DNA of 64,000 nt from Gammaproteobacteria bacterium (GTDB lineage: Bacteria > Gemmatimonadota > Gemmatimonadetes > Longimicrobiales > Gaopeijiaceae), in assembly GCA_028821195.1 (NCBI GenBank), contig JAPPHB010000080.1, positions 1 through 64,000 of the forward strand, given 5' to 3'. Under the pieces are notes generated by a model. That model was not told where the DNA came from, did no database searches, and saw only the letters and a list, made by a program, of their open reading frames with translations. Below, piece after piece: positions 9,673 through 20,024 of the stretch; the first letter of the stretch is position 1, and every line of letters begins with the position of its first letter. Position numbers and translations under genes: made by a program.

Positions 9673-11007
9673 ATGGCGAAGTATCTTCTTGCGACCCCTG
9701 GCAGGCTTTCCTGGCGGCATCTCCTCCTCCTCGCTCTGCTCCTCTGCCCCGCCCCGGCGGACGCACAGGAGCCGGAAGTCGTCGACGGCGTGGTGGCGAT
9801 CGCCGGCGACTCGGTGATTCTGCGATCCGAGGTGCAGGAACGGATGCTGCAGATGCGTGCCAGCGGCGCGCCCATGCCGGAAGATCCGGCGGGCATCATG
9901 CAGCTCCAGGATGAAATCGTCGAATCCCTCATCAACGAGCAGCTTCTCCTGCAGGCAGCCGAGAGCGACACCACCATCTTCGTATCCGACGAGGAGCTGG
10001 AGGTCATCGTCCAGCAGGACCTGGACGAGCGCATGCGCAACGTGGGGGGAATGGGGCAGATGGTCGCCCTTCTCAGCGAGCAGGGCCTGAACCTGATCAG
10101 CTACCGCGAGATGCTGAAGGAGCAGGCGCGCCGGCAGCGCCTGCAGTCGCTCTGGGTGGGCAGGAGACGCGCCGACATCGGTCCCATCGTGGTGACCGAA
10201 GGAGAGGTGCGCGCGTTCATCGACGCGCAGCGCGACCAGCTGCCCAGACGCCCCGCCTCCATCATCTTCCGCCAGGTCCTCGTGCGCTCGGAGCCATCCG
10301 ATTCCACCCGCGAGGCGGCCCGGCTCGAGGCCGAGCGCCTGCTGGGGCTCATCAACGAGGGCGAAGACTTCGAGGAACTTGCGCGCCGGTATTCCCGGGA
10401 CCCGTCGAGCGCGGCGCAGGGCGGTGACCTGGGCTGGTTCCCCCGCGGACGCATGGTGCGTGAGTTCGAGGATGCCGCCTTCGGGATGTTCCAGGAGGGA
10501 CAGGTGAGCGGCGTGGTCGAGACCGACTTCGGCGCACACATCATCCGCGTCGACCGCATCAGCCTCGGGGAGCGGAGGGCACGGCACATCCTCATCACCG
10601 CGGAAACCAACGCGGCCGACGAGGAAGCCGCGAAGGCCCTGGCAGGCCAGCTTCTTGAGCGGGCGCGGGCCGGCGAGTCCATGAGGGCGCTTCACGAGGA
10701 GTACGGTTACAAGGCCCAGCCGCCGCTGGATTCGCTCCAGATCTTCACCCCCCAGCTCGGCTCGCTCCCCCCGGGATACGTGGCCGAGATCGGGTCCGCG
10801 GCGGACGGGGACGTGGTCGGTCCCATCGAGTTCGACGACCGTGGCAAGGTGTTCGCGGTGGTCAAGGTTCTCGAGACGCGGCCCGAGGGCGACTACACCT
10901 ACGACGATCTGCGGACCCGCGTGGAGGACCAGCTGCGCGAGACGAAGGTGCTCGACGAGATCATCGAAGAGCTGCGTGCCCGGGCGCATGTCGAGCTTCG
11001 CCCATGA
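9673..11007 (+). CDS. surA: SurA-like periplasmic chaperone / peptidyl-prolyl isomerase
   Basis: This 444-residue protein has a cleavable signal peptide ([16 protein letters not shown]). The SurA N-terminal helical domain follows ([21 protein letters not shown]), then a well-conserved parvulin domain at about residues 195-300 ([28 protein letters not shown]), and a second, more diverged parvulin domain to about residue 420. This order matches SurA, which escorts unfolded outer-membrane proteins across the periplasm. I chose the ATG at 9673 because it begins the signal peptide; the frame is open further upstream to 9517. pdxA follows directly, as it does surA in Escherichia coli, which supports the name. 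Confidence 0.85.
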   Translation: MAKYLLATPGRLSWRHLLLLALLLCPAPADAQEPEVVDGVVAIAGDSVILRSEVQERMLQMRASGAPMPEDPAGIMQLQDEIVESLINEQLLLQAAESDTTIFVSDEELEVIVQQDLDERMRNVGGMGQMVALLSEQGLNLISYREMLKEQARRQRLQSLWVGRRRADIGPIVVTEGEVRAFIDAQRDQLPRRPASIIFRQVLVRSEPSDSTREAARLEAERLLGLINEGEDFEELARRYSRDPSSAAQGGDLGWFPRGRMVREFEDAAFGMFQEGQVSGVVETDFGAHIIRVDRISLGERRARHILITAETNAADEEAAKALAGQLLERARAGESMRALHEEYGYKAQPPLDSLQIFTPQLGSLPPGYVAEIGSAADGDVVGPIEFDDRGKVFAVVKVLETRPEGDYTYDDLRTRVEDQLRETKVLDEIIEELRARAHVELRP

Positions 11008-11051
11008 GCGGCTCCGCCTGAGCTTCCGCTGCGTAGCGCAGCGCGACTGAC

Positions 11052-12053
11052 GTGACGTCGCTTGCCCCCGCCCCGCGCGCACGACTCGCCGTGACCCTCG
11101 GCGACCCGCGCGGCATCGGACCCGAGGTGATGTCGGTGGCTGCCCGCCGTTTCGTGGAGGAAGACCCGGGCACCGAGTTGCTGGTGCTGGGACCGGCGGG
11201 CGCCGATCCGGGCGTGGGCGAGTACCACTCCATGGGGAAGTGGGACGGCACCGAGCTGAGCGCGGGACAAGTGTCGCTTGCGGCGCTGGAGACGGGGGTC
11301 GAACTCGCGATGGAGGGTGCCGTGGCCGGGATCGTGACCGGACCGGTGCACAAACCCGCGCTGCAGGCGGCCGGGAGCCGCCACCCGGGCCAGACCGAGC
11401 TGCTGGAGGCGCTCGCCGGGGCGGACGAGTCCGGAATGCTCATGTGTGCCGAGCGGACGCGCCTGGGAGCTCCCTTGCGCGTCCTGCTGGCCACGCGGCA
11501 CATCGCGCTGGCGCAGGTCGCCGCGCACGTGACGGTAGACGTGCTGGTACGGCAGGCCCGCCTTCTGGTCGCGGGGCTGCGAACGGACTGGGCCATCGCC
11601 GAGCCGCGCGTCGCGCTGTGCGCCCTCAACCCCCACGCCTCCGATGGCGGCCTCTTCGGTGACGAGGAGGAGCGGGTGTACGCGCCCGCGCTCGACGCCC
11701 TGGCGGGGAAAGCCGGAAGGGTGGCTGGCCCCCTCCCCGCCGACACCGTGTTCGTGCGCGCCCTGCGGGGCGAGTTCGACGCGGTCGTCGCCCCCTATCA
11801 CGACGTGGCCATGGCAGCCCTCAAGACGGTCTCCTTTGGCACCGGGGTCAACGTCACCCTTGGGCTGCCCTTCGTGCGCACCTCCCCCGACCACGGCACC
11901 GCCTTCGACATCGCCGGCCGGGGAGTGGCGGACGCCACCTCCGCGCTGGAGGCGTTGCGGCTTGCAACGCGCGTCGCCGCCAACCGGGCGACCACCTCCC
12001 GCGGCGCCGGAGCGCCCGCAGACCCGACCGCGGCGCCCTCCGCGACCCTGTGA
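11052..12053 (+). CDS. pdxA: 4-hydroxythreonine-4-phosphate dehydrogenase PdxA
   Basis: The 333-residue enzyme oxidises 4-phosphohydroxy-L-threonine in the DXP-dependent pathway to pyridoxal phosphate. Family signatures are present: TLGDPRGIGPEV at the N-terminus, GIVTGPVHKPAL near residue 95, and the metal-binding histidines in VAAHVTVD, NPHASDGGLFG and APYHDVAMAALK, ending with TSPDHGTAFDIAG. The start is GTG at 11052, 44 bases after the surA-like gene. The stop overlaps the following holB start as GTGA, which suggests translational coupling. Confidence 0.95.
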   Translation: MTSLAPAPRARLAVTLGDPRGIGPEVMSVAARRFVEEDPGTELLVLGPAGADPGVGEYHSMGKWDGTELSAGQVSLAALETGVELAMEGAVAGIVTGPVHKPALQAAGSRHPGQTELLEALAGADESGMLMCAERTRLGAPLRVLLATRHIALAQVAAHVTVDVLVRQARLLVAGLRTDWAIAEPRVALCALNPHASDGGLFGDEEERVYAPALDALAGKAGRVAGPLPADTVFVRALRGEFDAVVAPYHDVAMAALKTVSFGTGVNVTLGLPFVRTSPDHGTAFDIAGRGVADATSALEALRLATRVAANRATTSRGAGAPADPTAAPSATL

Positions 12054-13192
12054 CGCTGCCGCCGGTCACGGGGCACGAGCCGGCGCGCTCGACTTTCGCC
12101 GGAGCGCACGCGAGAGACTCCCTCCCGGCCGCGCTCCTGATCCACGGCCTGGCGGGAACCGGCAAGCAACGTATCGCCCTCTGGCTCGGCCAGCTGCTCC
12201 ACTGCGAGATCCCGAACGCCCGGGGCCCGTGCGCCCGCTGCCGCGCCTGCCGGATGGCCGTCCGGGTGCAGCACCCCGACCTGCACTGGTTCTTCCCCCT
12301 GCCGCGCCCCAAGCGCGCCAGCGGAGCGGAGCGGATGGTGGCGGCCCTGGAGGAGGCCCGCGCAGCCGCCCTGGAAGCCATTCGGCGCACGCCTCTCCGC
12401 CCCACCCACAGCGACCAGCCACGGGGCATCTACCTGGGCGCGGTCACCACCATCCGCCGCATGGCGCTCAAGCGCCCGTCCCTGGGTGAGCGGCAGGTCT
12501 TCATCATCGGCAACGCGGAGGAACTCATCCCCCAGGAAGCGAGCGACCAGGCGGCCAACGCCCTGCTCAAGCTGCTGGAGGAGCCGCCCGCCGGCACGAC
12601 CTTCATCCTTACTTCGAGCGAGCCCGGCCGGCTGCTCCCCACCATCCGGTCGCGCACGGTCCCCTTTCACCTCGGCCCCCTGCCCGTCGAGCAGGTGGAA
12701 CGCTTCCTGGTGGAGGCCGCCGGAGCACCCGCCGCCGACGCCCACCTGGCCGCCGCGCTGTCGCGCGGGTCGATCGGGCGCGCCCTGGCCTACCTGCCGG
12801 CAGACGGCGAGCCGGGACCGCTCGAGCACGAGCGGGTCCGGGCGCGCCGTCTGCTGGAAGCCGCTCTGGACGGCGGCATCGGGGCCGCCGCCACGGCGGC
12901 GAGCAGGGTCGGGGTGTCGGGCGCGCGCGGACTGCTCGGTGTGTTCGGCGCGCTGGAGGACTGGCTGCGCGACCTGGCAGCGGTGGCGACCGGCGCACCC
13001 GCCCTCAACCAGGACGCCGGCCCGTTCCTCGAACGGGCGGTCGCGCGGCGGAGCATTCATCCCGAAGGAGTCGCGCGCGCCGTGGCGGAGGTGGAGCAGG
13101 CCAAGCACCTCGCGGCCAGCAACGTCAACCCCCAGCTCCTCGTCTACGGCATGGTGCGCGACGCTTCCGCGGCCCTGGAGACACGCACATGA
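12050..13192 (+). CDS. holB: DNA polymerase III subunit delta'
   Basis: This 380-residue clamp-loader subunit has a P-loop region GLAGTGKQ near residue 34, a cysteine cluster (CEIPN...CARCRAC) that forms the usual zinc module, and the segment EASDQAANALLKLLEEPPAG followed by TSSEPGRLLPTIRSR, which is diagnostic for the delta'/gamma family. A region around residues 85-125 is longer than in most homologues. The C-terminal helical domain is weakly conserved, as usual. It starts with GTG overlapping the pdxA stop, and its own stop overlaps the moaC start (ATGA). Confidence 0.9.
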   Translation: MTLPPVTGHEPARSTFAGAHARDSLPAALLIHGLAGTGKQRIALWLGQLLHCEIPNARGPCARCRACRMAVRVQHPDLHWFFPLPRPKRASGAERMVAALEEARAAALEAIRRTPLRPTHSDQPRGIYLGAVTTIRRMALKRPSLGERQVFIIGNAEELIPQEASDQAANALLKLLEEPPAGTTFILTSSEPGRLLPTIRSRTVPFHLGPLPVEQVERFLVEAAGAPAADAHLAAALSRGSIGRALAYLPADGEPGPLEHERVRARRLLEAALDGGIGAAATAASRVGVSGARGLLGVFGALEDWLRDLAAVATGAPALNQDAGPFLERAVARRSIHPEGVARAVAEVEQAKHLAASNVNPQLLVYGMVRDASAALETRT

Positions 13193-13677
13193 GCGATTCG
13201 CCGAAACTCACGCACCTTGACGCGCGCGGCCGGCCGCGCATGGTCGACGTCACCGGCAAGCCGGGCACCCGGCGCACCGCCGTGGCCGAGGGCCGCATCC
13301 GAATGGCGCCCGCCACCCTCGAGGCCATCGAGGAGGGCACCGTCGCCAAGGGCAACGTCCTGCGCGTGGCCGAGGTGGCCGGCGTGATGGCTGGCAAGCG
13401 GACCGGCGAACTCATCCCGCTGTGTCACATCCTGCCCGCCGCGTCCATCCGGGTGGAGGTGGCGCCCGACCCCGACCTGCCGGGAGTTCGCGCCCGCGCC
13501 GTCGCCCGCATCGAGGGCCGGACCGGGGTGGAGATGGAGGCGCTCACCGCAGTGTCGGTGGCGCTGCTCACGGTCTACGACATGGCCAAGGCGGTGGACC
13601 GCGGCATGGTCATCGAGGGAATGCGCCTGCTGCGCAAGGAAGGAGGCCGCTCCGGCGTCTGGACGGCCAGCGGCTGA
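13189..13677 (+). CDS. moaC: Cyclic pyranopterin monophosphate synthase MoaC
   Basis: At 162 residues this is the normal length for MoaC, which makes cyclic pyranopterin monophosphate in molybdenum cofactor synthesis. Diagnostic motifs are MVDVTGKPGTRRTAVAEG at the N-terminus, LIPLCHILP near residue 84, and GVEMEALTAVSVALLTVYDMAK with the catalytic Asp and Lys near residue 130. Its start overlaps the holB stop. No moaA, moaB or moaE is beside it; moeA sits alone about 32 kb downstream, so the cofactor genes are dispersed. Confidence 0.96.
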   Translation: MSDSPKLTHLDARGRPRMVDVTGKPGTRRTAVAEGRIRMAPATLEAIEEGTVAKGNVLRVAEVAGVMAGKRTGELIPLCHILPAASIRVEVAPDPDLPGVRARAVARIEGRTGVEMEALTAVSVALLTVYDMAKAVDRGMVIEGMRLLRKEGGRSGVWTASG

Positions 13678-13702
13678 GGGCGCCGCCAGCCCCGCACTCC
13701 GA

Positions 13703-13736
13703 CCTGGCCCCAGCCCCCTCCCGGCCAAGGGCCAGG
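13703..13736. terminator. Perfect 8-bp inverted repeat between convergent genes
   Basis: CCTGGCCC at 13703-13710 pairs with GGGCCAGG at 13729-13736 around an 18-base loop, exactly between the converging ends of moaC and the lytic transglycosylase gene. There is no T-run on either side, so if it terminates transcription it is not a classic intrinsic terminator. Confidence 0.35.
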
Positions 13737-15002
13737 CTAGCCGCTCCCCTCCCCCGCCAGCACCCGGCGCAACCGCGGCACCACCACTTTCTGCCCGATC
13801 TGCAGATAGCGCGGGCGCAGCCCCGGGTTGGTGTCCATCAGGTCGGAAAGCCGAACCCCGTAGATCTCGGCGATGTGCCCGAGCGTCTCGCCCGCGCTGA
13901 TGGTGTGCTCGACGATGGTGAGGCGCTCCTCGGTGGGGATCGCCGCGTAGTTGCGCTCGAAACGCGACACCGTGCCCACCGGCAGCCGCAGCACCGTCTC
14001 GATGTGGGTGGGCACGATCCGCGCCGGCAGGTGCGGGTTCAGGACCCGGATGTCGTCTTCGGACACGCCCGCCGCCTGCGCCACCACGTCCAGCGAGGTC
14101 GGGTCCGGCACCGTCGTTTCGTCGTACTCCAGGGCGGGCTCCAACTCGATGTCGGTAATGCCGTACGCGCCGGGATCATCCGCGATCGCGGCGACCGCCA
14201 GGAACTTGGGGATGAAGTGGCGCGTCTCCCTCGGCAACCGGTCGCGGATTCCCATGAACGCGCTGTCGCCGGGCGGTCCGGAATGGTGCCGGCGCAACAG
14301 GCGGGCGACGCGGTTGGGGCCCCCGTTGTAGGCGGCCAGCGCCAGGAACCAGGAATCGAAGCGCTCGCGCAACTCGGCGAGCATGTCCAGCGCGGCCTCC
14401 GTCGCCACCTCCGGGTCCCGCCGCTCGTCCACCAGCGAGTTCACCAGCAGCCCGCGCTCGCGGGCCGTGCCGGGCATGAACTGCCACATGCCCGCGGCTC
14501 CCACGCGGCTGTACGCGCGAGGGTTGTAGTAGCTCTCCGCGATCGGCAGATAGCGGAGGCTGCGCGGCATGCCCCGTTCCTCCAGCGCGGCATCCACCAT
14601 GTCCCCGTAGCGGCCCATGCGTTCGAGGGAAAGGCGAAGATTGGGACCGTAGTCGTCCAGCCAGTAGTCGAACCACTCGTCAAGGTCGCCCGCGAGTTCG
14701 TGGTGCGCGGCCGCGGGAGATCCGGTAACGGCGTCCACGGGGACGGGCTCCGGTTCGGGCTCCGCGGGCGCCTCTACCTCCGGCTCCCGCGTCGGCTCGA
14801 TCGCCGGTTCGGGAGCGGGCGATCGCTCTGCCAGGGCCCGGTCCTCGGCCAGCGCGACGGGCGCCGCCTCGGCCTCCGCTGGCGATCCGGACTCCGAGGG
14901 GGCCGCGGGCATCTCCACCGGCGCGCGGGTCGGCGCGAAGAAGCAGCCCGTCGAAGCCCACGCAGCCCCGGCGATGAGAACTAGATGCGCACCTCGAGTC
15001 AT
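13737..15002 (-). CDS. MltD-like membrane-bound lytic transglycosylase with LysM
   Basis: The 421-residue protein has a lipoprotein signal with lipobox STGC (Cys20), then a Pro/Glu/Ala-rich linker to about residue 100. A family 1 lytic transglycosylase domain follows: IAESYYNPRAYSRVGAAGMW around residue 155 contains the catalytic Glu, with FMPGTARERGL and ALAAYNGGPNRV after it. A degenerate LysM-like segment (about 298-340) and a clear LysM at about 359-405 (VEHTISAGETLGHIAEIYG) end the protein. It should cleave peptidoglycan glycan strands from the outer membrane's inner face. It is convergent with moaC and lies just downstream of guaB on the same strand. Confidence 0.9.
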   Translation of the reverse strand: MTRGAHLVLIAGAAWASTGCFFAPTRAPVEMPAAPSESGSPAEAEAAPVALAEDRALAERSPAPEPAIEPTREPEVEAPAEPEPEPVPVDAVTGSPAAAHHELAGDLDEWFDYWLDDYGPNLRLSLERMGRYGDMVDAALEERGMPRSLRYLPIAESYYNPRAYSRVGAAGMWQFMPGTARERGLLVNSLVDERRDPEVATEAALDMLAELRERFDSWFLALAAYNGGPNRVARLLRRHHSGPPGDSAFMGIRDRLPRETRHFIPKFLAVAAIADDPGAYGITDIELEPALEYDETTVPDPTSLDVVAQAAGVSEDDIRVLNPHLPARIVPTHIETVLRLPVGTVSRFERNYAAIPTEERLTIVEHTISAGETLGHIAEIYGVRLSDLMDTNPGLRPRYLQIGQKVVVPRLRRVLAGEGSG

Positions 15003-15056
15003 TTCAGTGTTCCGTGAATTCAGTACGGTCTCCGCGAGTCGGGACTTCCCGCGAAA

Positions 15057-16643
<1,587 letters not shown>

Positions 16644-16684
16644 TCAAGCGACGCGCCGGGAGGGCGGGACGCAGGCCGCGTGCC

Positions 16685-17095
16685 CTACTCGGAAGAGGCT
16701 TCGGCCGCGCGCCGGGAAGTCCCGGAGGAATCGTCCCTTTCGCCGCGCACCTCACCGCTATCCTCCTTCGGCTCGCCCGAACTCCCGCTGCGCTCGCCGG
16801 CCCCGTTCAGGTCCCGCAGGAACTTCTGTCCGGCCGCCGAGACATTGGAGAGGCCGCGGTCCGCGGCTGCGAGGAGCTGGAACGCTTCCCGGATGACGGC
16901 GGGCCTGACCGTTCGTTTTCGCAGGCTGTCCTCGAGTCTTTCGGCGAAGCGCTGAAATCCGGTGGGCTCCTGCTCGGTCTCCCCTTCGCCGTACTTCTCC
17001 TCAAGGAACTCGATGTAGTCCAGGACCTGGTAGATCTGCCGGTCGGGCAGGCTCTCGATCCTTCTCAGCAGCCGGTTGCGCAGGACATCATGCAT
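16685..17095 (-). CDS. Small hypothetical protein with helical N-terminus and charged tail
   Basis: The 136-residue protein is not assigned to a known family. Residues 1-35 are predicted helical and amphipathic (RIESLPDRQIYQVLDYIEFL), a pattern seen in small conserved proteins of similar bacteria. The last 45 residues are Ser/Gly/Glu/Arg-rich and probably disordered. AAAGGATG upstream of the ATG at 17095 is a good ribosome binding site. There is no signal peptide or membrane segment. Confidence 0.6.
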   Translation of the reverse strand: MHDVLRNRLLRRIESLPDRQIYQVLDYIEFLEEKYGEGETEQEPTGFQRFAERLEDSLRKRTVRPAVIREAFQLLAAADRGLSNVSAAGQKFLRDLNGAGERSGSSGEPKEDSGEVRGERDDSSGTSRRAAEASSE

Positions 17096-17165
17096 TGGCG
17101 TTCATCCTTTTCCGAATCCTGGGCGCCCTACGGAGGGCTCACGTGTTGAGTTCCCGGCGCTGACC

Positions 17166-17193
17166 TTGCTGCGGGTCCGGAACCGCGTATCCT
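17166..17193 (+). promoter_or_regulatory. Possible sigma70-like promoter
   Basis: TTGCTG at 17166-17171 and TATCCT at 17188-17193 are separated by 16 bases and lie about 95 bases upstream of the acyltransferase start, in the intergenic region divergent from the small hypothetical gene. The match is by eye only; high-GC phyla often tolerate weaker boxes. Confidence 0.25.
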
Positions 17194-17287
17194 TCTGGCA
17201 GGGTCGGATTGTTCCGGCGATCGTCCGCGACACCATCCCGTGATGTGCGCGGTTTCAACATACAACCGAATGCGGGAATCCGCGTAG

Positions 17288-18130
17288 ATGGCCTATCTGC
17301 CTCTGAGAAGCGTTCCCATCACCGGCGATGCGAGGGAAGTCTACCATCGCTGGCTGGAGGGCATCGACGACGAGCTTGCGGGCGCCGGCTGCAACCGGCG
17401 GGAGCTGTGCCGGCGGGTGCTGACCGACATTTATCGTCCGTGGGGAGCCGCCGCCTCAGGCCTGTCGGGTCTCTTCGGCGACGCTTTGCACGACACGGAG
17501 CGCGTCCAGCTCCTGCAGATGGATCCGGCCAACGTCACCGTTGAACCGGAGCATTACGCCGACATCGACACGGAGCGGTATGCCCGGGTCAAGCCGCTGC
17601 TCTGGATGTGGGAGATGTTCGACCGGAGCCCGCTGGGGGAGAACCTCTACCTGGGCGTGCTCTTCCGGCGCGTCCTGGCCCGGCGCATCTTCCGCCGCTG
17701 CGGCAGGGATTTCAAGGCCTTCCACCAGGTCAGGTTCTCCTTCGGCTACAACATGGAGGTGGGGGACGGTGTGGTCGTGCACCGGCACGTCCTGCTAGAC
17801 GACCGGGGCGGCATCCGGCTTGGGGACGGCGCCTCGGTTTCCGACTACTCGAACATCTACAGCCACAGCCACGATGTCGTGAACTCCCCCGAGATCACGA
17901 ACCGGATGACGGTGGTCGGGTCGGGCGTGCGCATCGCGTACCACGCCACCATCCTCACCGGCGTGACTCTCGCGGACGACAGCATGATCGGCGCGGGGGC
18001 GGTGGTGTCGCGGGACACCGAACCCAGCGCCGTGTACGCGGGGATTCCCGCCAAACTGGTGCGAAGGAAGCCCGATCTGCCGAGGAAATCCGCGCCGCCC
18101 GATCCGTTCGCGGGAATGTTCAACGGGTAG
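17288..18130 (+). CDS. Left-handed beta-helix acyltransferase (hexapeptide repeats)
   Basis: The 280-residue protein has a helical N-terminal half (about 1-130) and a C-terminal hexapeptide-repeat domain from about 150. Repeat-like turns include NMEVGDGVVVHRHVLLDD, IRLGDGASVSDYSNIYSHSH and IAYHATILTGVTLADDSMIG, ending with the AVYAGIPAKLVRRKP signature of the maltose/serine/NodL acetyltransferase group. The SHSHD region supplies the likely catalytic His. The acceptor substrate cannot be told from sequence. It could modify a sugar, an amino acid or a lipid headgroup. An aminotransferase gene follows. Confidence 0.8.
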   Translation: MAYLPLRSVPITGDAREVYHRWLEGIDDELAGAGCNRRELCRRVLTDIYRPWGAAASGLSGLFGDALHDTERVQLLQMDPANVTVEPEHYADIDTERYARVKPLLWMWEMFDRSPLGENLYLGVLFRRVLARRIFRRCGRDFKAFHQVRFSFGYNMEVGDGVVVHRHVLLDDRGGIRLGDGASVSDYSNIYSHSHDVVNSPEITNRMTVVGSGVRIAYHATILTGVTLADDSMIGAGAVVSRDTEPSAVYAGIPAKLVRRKPDLPRKSAPPDPFAGMFNG

Positions 18131-18221
18131 CTCCTTCACGGCCCCGGCGGGATTGGCTCGACCGGCGCTCGCAGGACACGCCTGCAGGAAGGCTGCCCCG
18201 AGCCCTCACACATCCCAACCC

Positions 18222-19163
18222 ATGCTCCAGCGCTTCGACGAACGCAACCGGGATCTGATCGTCAACATCAACGGCCGGCTCGTGCACCGGGACGAGGCGG
18301 GAGTGAGCCCCTTCGACTCGGTCGTGCAGGGCGGCGATGCGGTCTGGGAAGGACTGAGGCTCTATGGTGGGCGAATCTTCAAGCTGGAGGAGCACCTGGC
18401 ACGGCTCCGCGCCTCGGCGCTCGCGCTCGCCTTCGCGGAGATTCCCTCGAACGAGGAGATCGTCGAGGAGATCCGGCGCACACTGGCGGCGAACCGGATG
18501 CGCGACAACGTCCACGTCCGGCTGACGCTCACCCGGGGCGTGAAGCACACCAGCGGCATGGATCCGCGCCTCAACCGGTCCGGCCCCACGCTGATCGTGC
18601 TGGCCGAGCACAAGGCACCCGTCTACGACCGTTCGGGACTCCGGCTGGTGACCAGCGCCCTCCGGCGTTTCGACCCGGATGCGCTCGATCCGAAGATTCA
18701 CCACGCCAACCTCCTGCAGTCGATCCTGGCCAAGATCGAAGCCAACGCCGCGGGCGCCGACGACGCGCTCATGCTCGACAGGCGCGGGTTCATCGCCGAA
18801 ACCAACGCCACCAACTTCTTCGTCGTGACCGGCGGGGTCGTGATGACCGGCCGGGCCGTTGCATGCCCGGAGGGAATCACTCGCGCGACCGTCCTGGAGT
18901 TGTGCGATGTGAACGGAATCCCCTCGCGGGTGAAGGACCTCTCCCTCACGGAAGCGTACCGCGCCGACGAGGCCTTCTGCACGGGCACGATGGGCGAACT
19001 GGCCAGCGTCACCGAGATCGATGGACGCACGATCGGCGACGGCAAGCCGGGGCCGATGACGGCAAGGCTCAGCGATCTGTTCCGGGAGTTGACGGGCCTC
19101 GCGGGAACGGTCGTTGCGGGAGAGAGGCAACCTGTGGCAGGAGGCGGGCATGCCGCCGGCTGA
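18222..19163 (+). CDS. PLP-dependent class IV aminotransferase (branched-chain/D-amino acid type)
   Basis: This 313-residue enzyme belongs to fold type IV. It shows NGRLVHRDEAGVSPFDSVVQ near the N-terminus, EGLRLYGGRIFKLEEHLARL, the PLP-binding Lys near residue 158 in LDPKIHHANLL, and the IAETNATNFFVV stretch, whose Glu contacts the PLP nitrogen. The sequence matches IlvE-like branched-chain and D-alanine aminotransferases or 4-amino-4-deoxychorismate lyase; I cannot decide among them. The ATG at 18222 gives the normal length, although the frame is open to 18153. Its end overlaps the next gene by 14 bases. Confidence 0.85.
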   Translation: MLQRFDERNRDLIVNINGRLVHRDEAGVSPFDSVVQGGDAVWEGLRLYGGRIFKLEEHLARLRASALALAFAEIPSNEEIVEEIRRTLAANRMRDNVHVRLTLTRGVKHTSGMDPRLNRSGPTLIVLAEHKAPVYDRSGLRLVTSALRRFDPDALDPKIHHANLLQSILAKIEANAAGADDALMLDRRGFIAETNATNFFVVTGGVVMTGRAVACPEGITRATVLELCDVNGIPSRVKDLSLTEAYRADEAFCTGTMGELASVTEIDGRTIGDGKPGPMTARLSDLFRELTGLAGTVVAGERQPVAGGGHAAG

Positions 19164-20010
19164 CGGGCGCCGCGAGGAGTCGTCGCCCCGATCAGATCCT
19201 CCCGCGCAGGGGTCGAGCGGCTCAGTGACGGTCACGCGGGAGCAACTCGAGCGCGTAATCCTGCGCGCGTCGGACCTCCAGTTCCGCCGTTCCAGGCCGG
19301 CCAGCGGGGAGTTACGCGCGGGCGAGGTCGTTCAGATCGGCGCGGAGGTCGGGATCGAGGAGCGGTACGTCCGACAAGCCCTCGCCGAAGTCGAGGCCGC
19401 CTCCCTCGTCCCCGACGCGCCTCCGGACGAGGGACTCGCGCGGCGGATCGCAGGTTCCGCGATCGTGAGCACAAGCTGGGTGGTGCCTGGAAGCCCATCG
19501 GAAGTGGAAGCGAACCTCGAGTCGTATCTGCGACAGGAAGAGCTTCTCAGACAGGTGCGTTCACGATCCGGTGGATCGGTCTGGGAGCCGGGGAGCGGCC
19601 TCGTCCACCAGATGCGCCGCGCCTTTGATGTCGGCGGGCGCCGGTATACGCTCGCCAGGGTGCGCGACCTCCAGATCCGCGTGGCAGCCCTGGAGAGCGG
19701 CTGGTCACTCGTTACGCTGACAGCCGACATCGGCAACCTTCGAACGGAACGCCTGGCCAGCTGGTTCGCGGGAGTGGGGTTGGCCGGTGTCGGCCTGTTC
19801 ATGGCGACGGAAGCCGGTGTCCTGCCGCTTCTGGGCGGACTCGCGATCCTCTCGGGTTTCGCGGTCGTCGCGACGGCCTCCGCACGAGCCGGGCTGCGGA
19901 AGGCGGGGCAACGAACGAAACTCGCACTGGAGGGTCTTCTGGACCGACTGGAACGCGGCGAGAATCTCCGGAGCGAGGAGGAGCCATGGCACCGGAAGTT
20001 CCTGCGCTGA
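19150..20010 (+). CDS. HTH-like N-terminal domain protein with two transmembrane helices
   Basis: The 286-residue protein has a charged N-terminal part containing a helical unit (VTREQLERVILRASDLQ, then EVVQIGAEVGIEERYVRQAL), which resembles small helix-turn-helix-like modules found ahead of membrane domains in related bacteria. A beta-rich middle region follows. Two hydrophobic helices near residues 205-245 (GVGLAGVGLFMATEAGVLPL and ILSGFAVVATA) precede a charged tail. The function is unknown. The ATG at 19150 follows a strong GCAGGAGGC site inside the end of the aminotransferase gene, which supports this start and coupling. Confidence 0.6.
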   Translation: MPPADGRREESSPRSDPPAQGSSGSVTVTREQLERVILRASDLQFRRSRPASGELRAGEVVQIGAEVGIEERYVRQALAEVEAASLVPDAPPDEGLARRIAGSAIVSTSWVVPGSPSEVEANLESYLRQEELLRQVRSRSGGSVWEPGSGLVHQMRRAFDVGGRRYTLARVRDLQIRVAALESGWSLVTLTADIGNLRTERLASWFAGVGLAGVGLFMATEAGVLPLLGGLAILSGFAVVATASARAGLRKAGQRTKLALEGLLDRLERGENLRSEEEPWHRKFLR

Positions 20011-20024
20011 GCAAAGGAACCGAG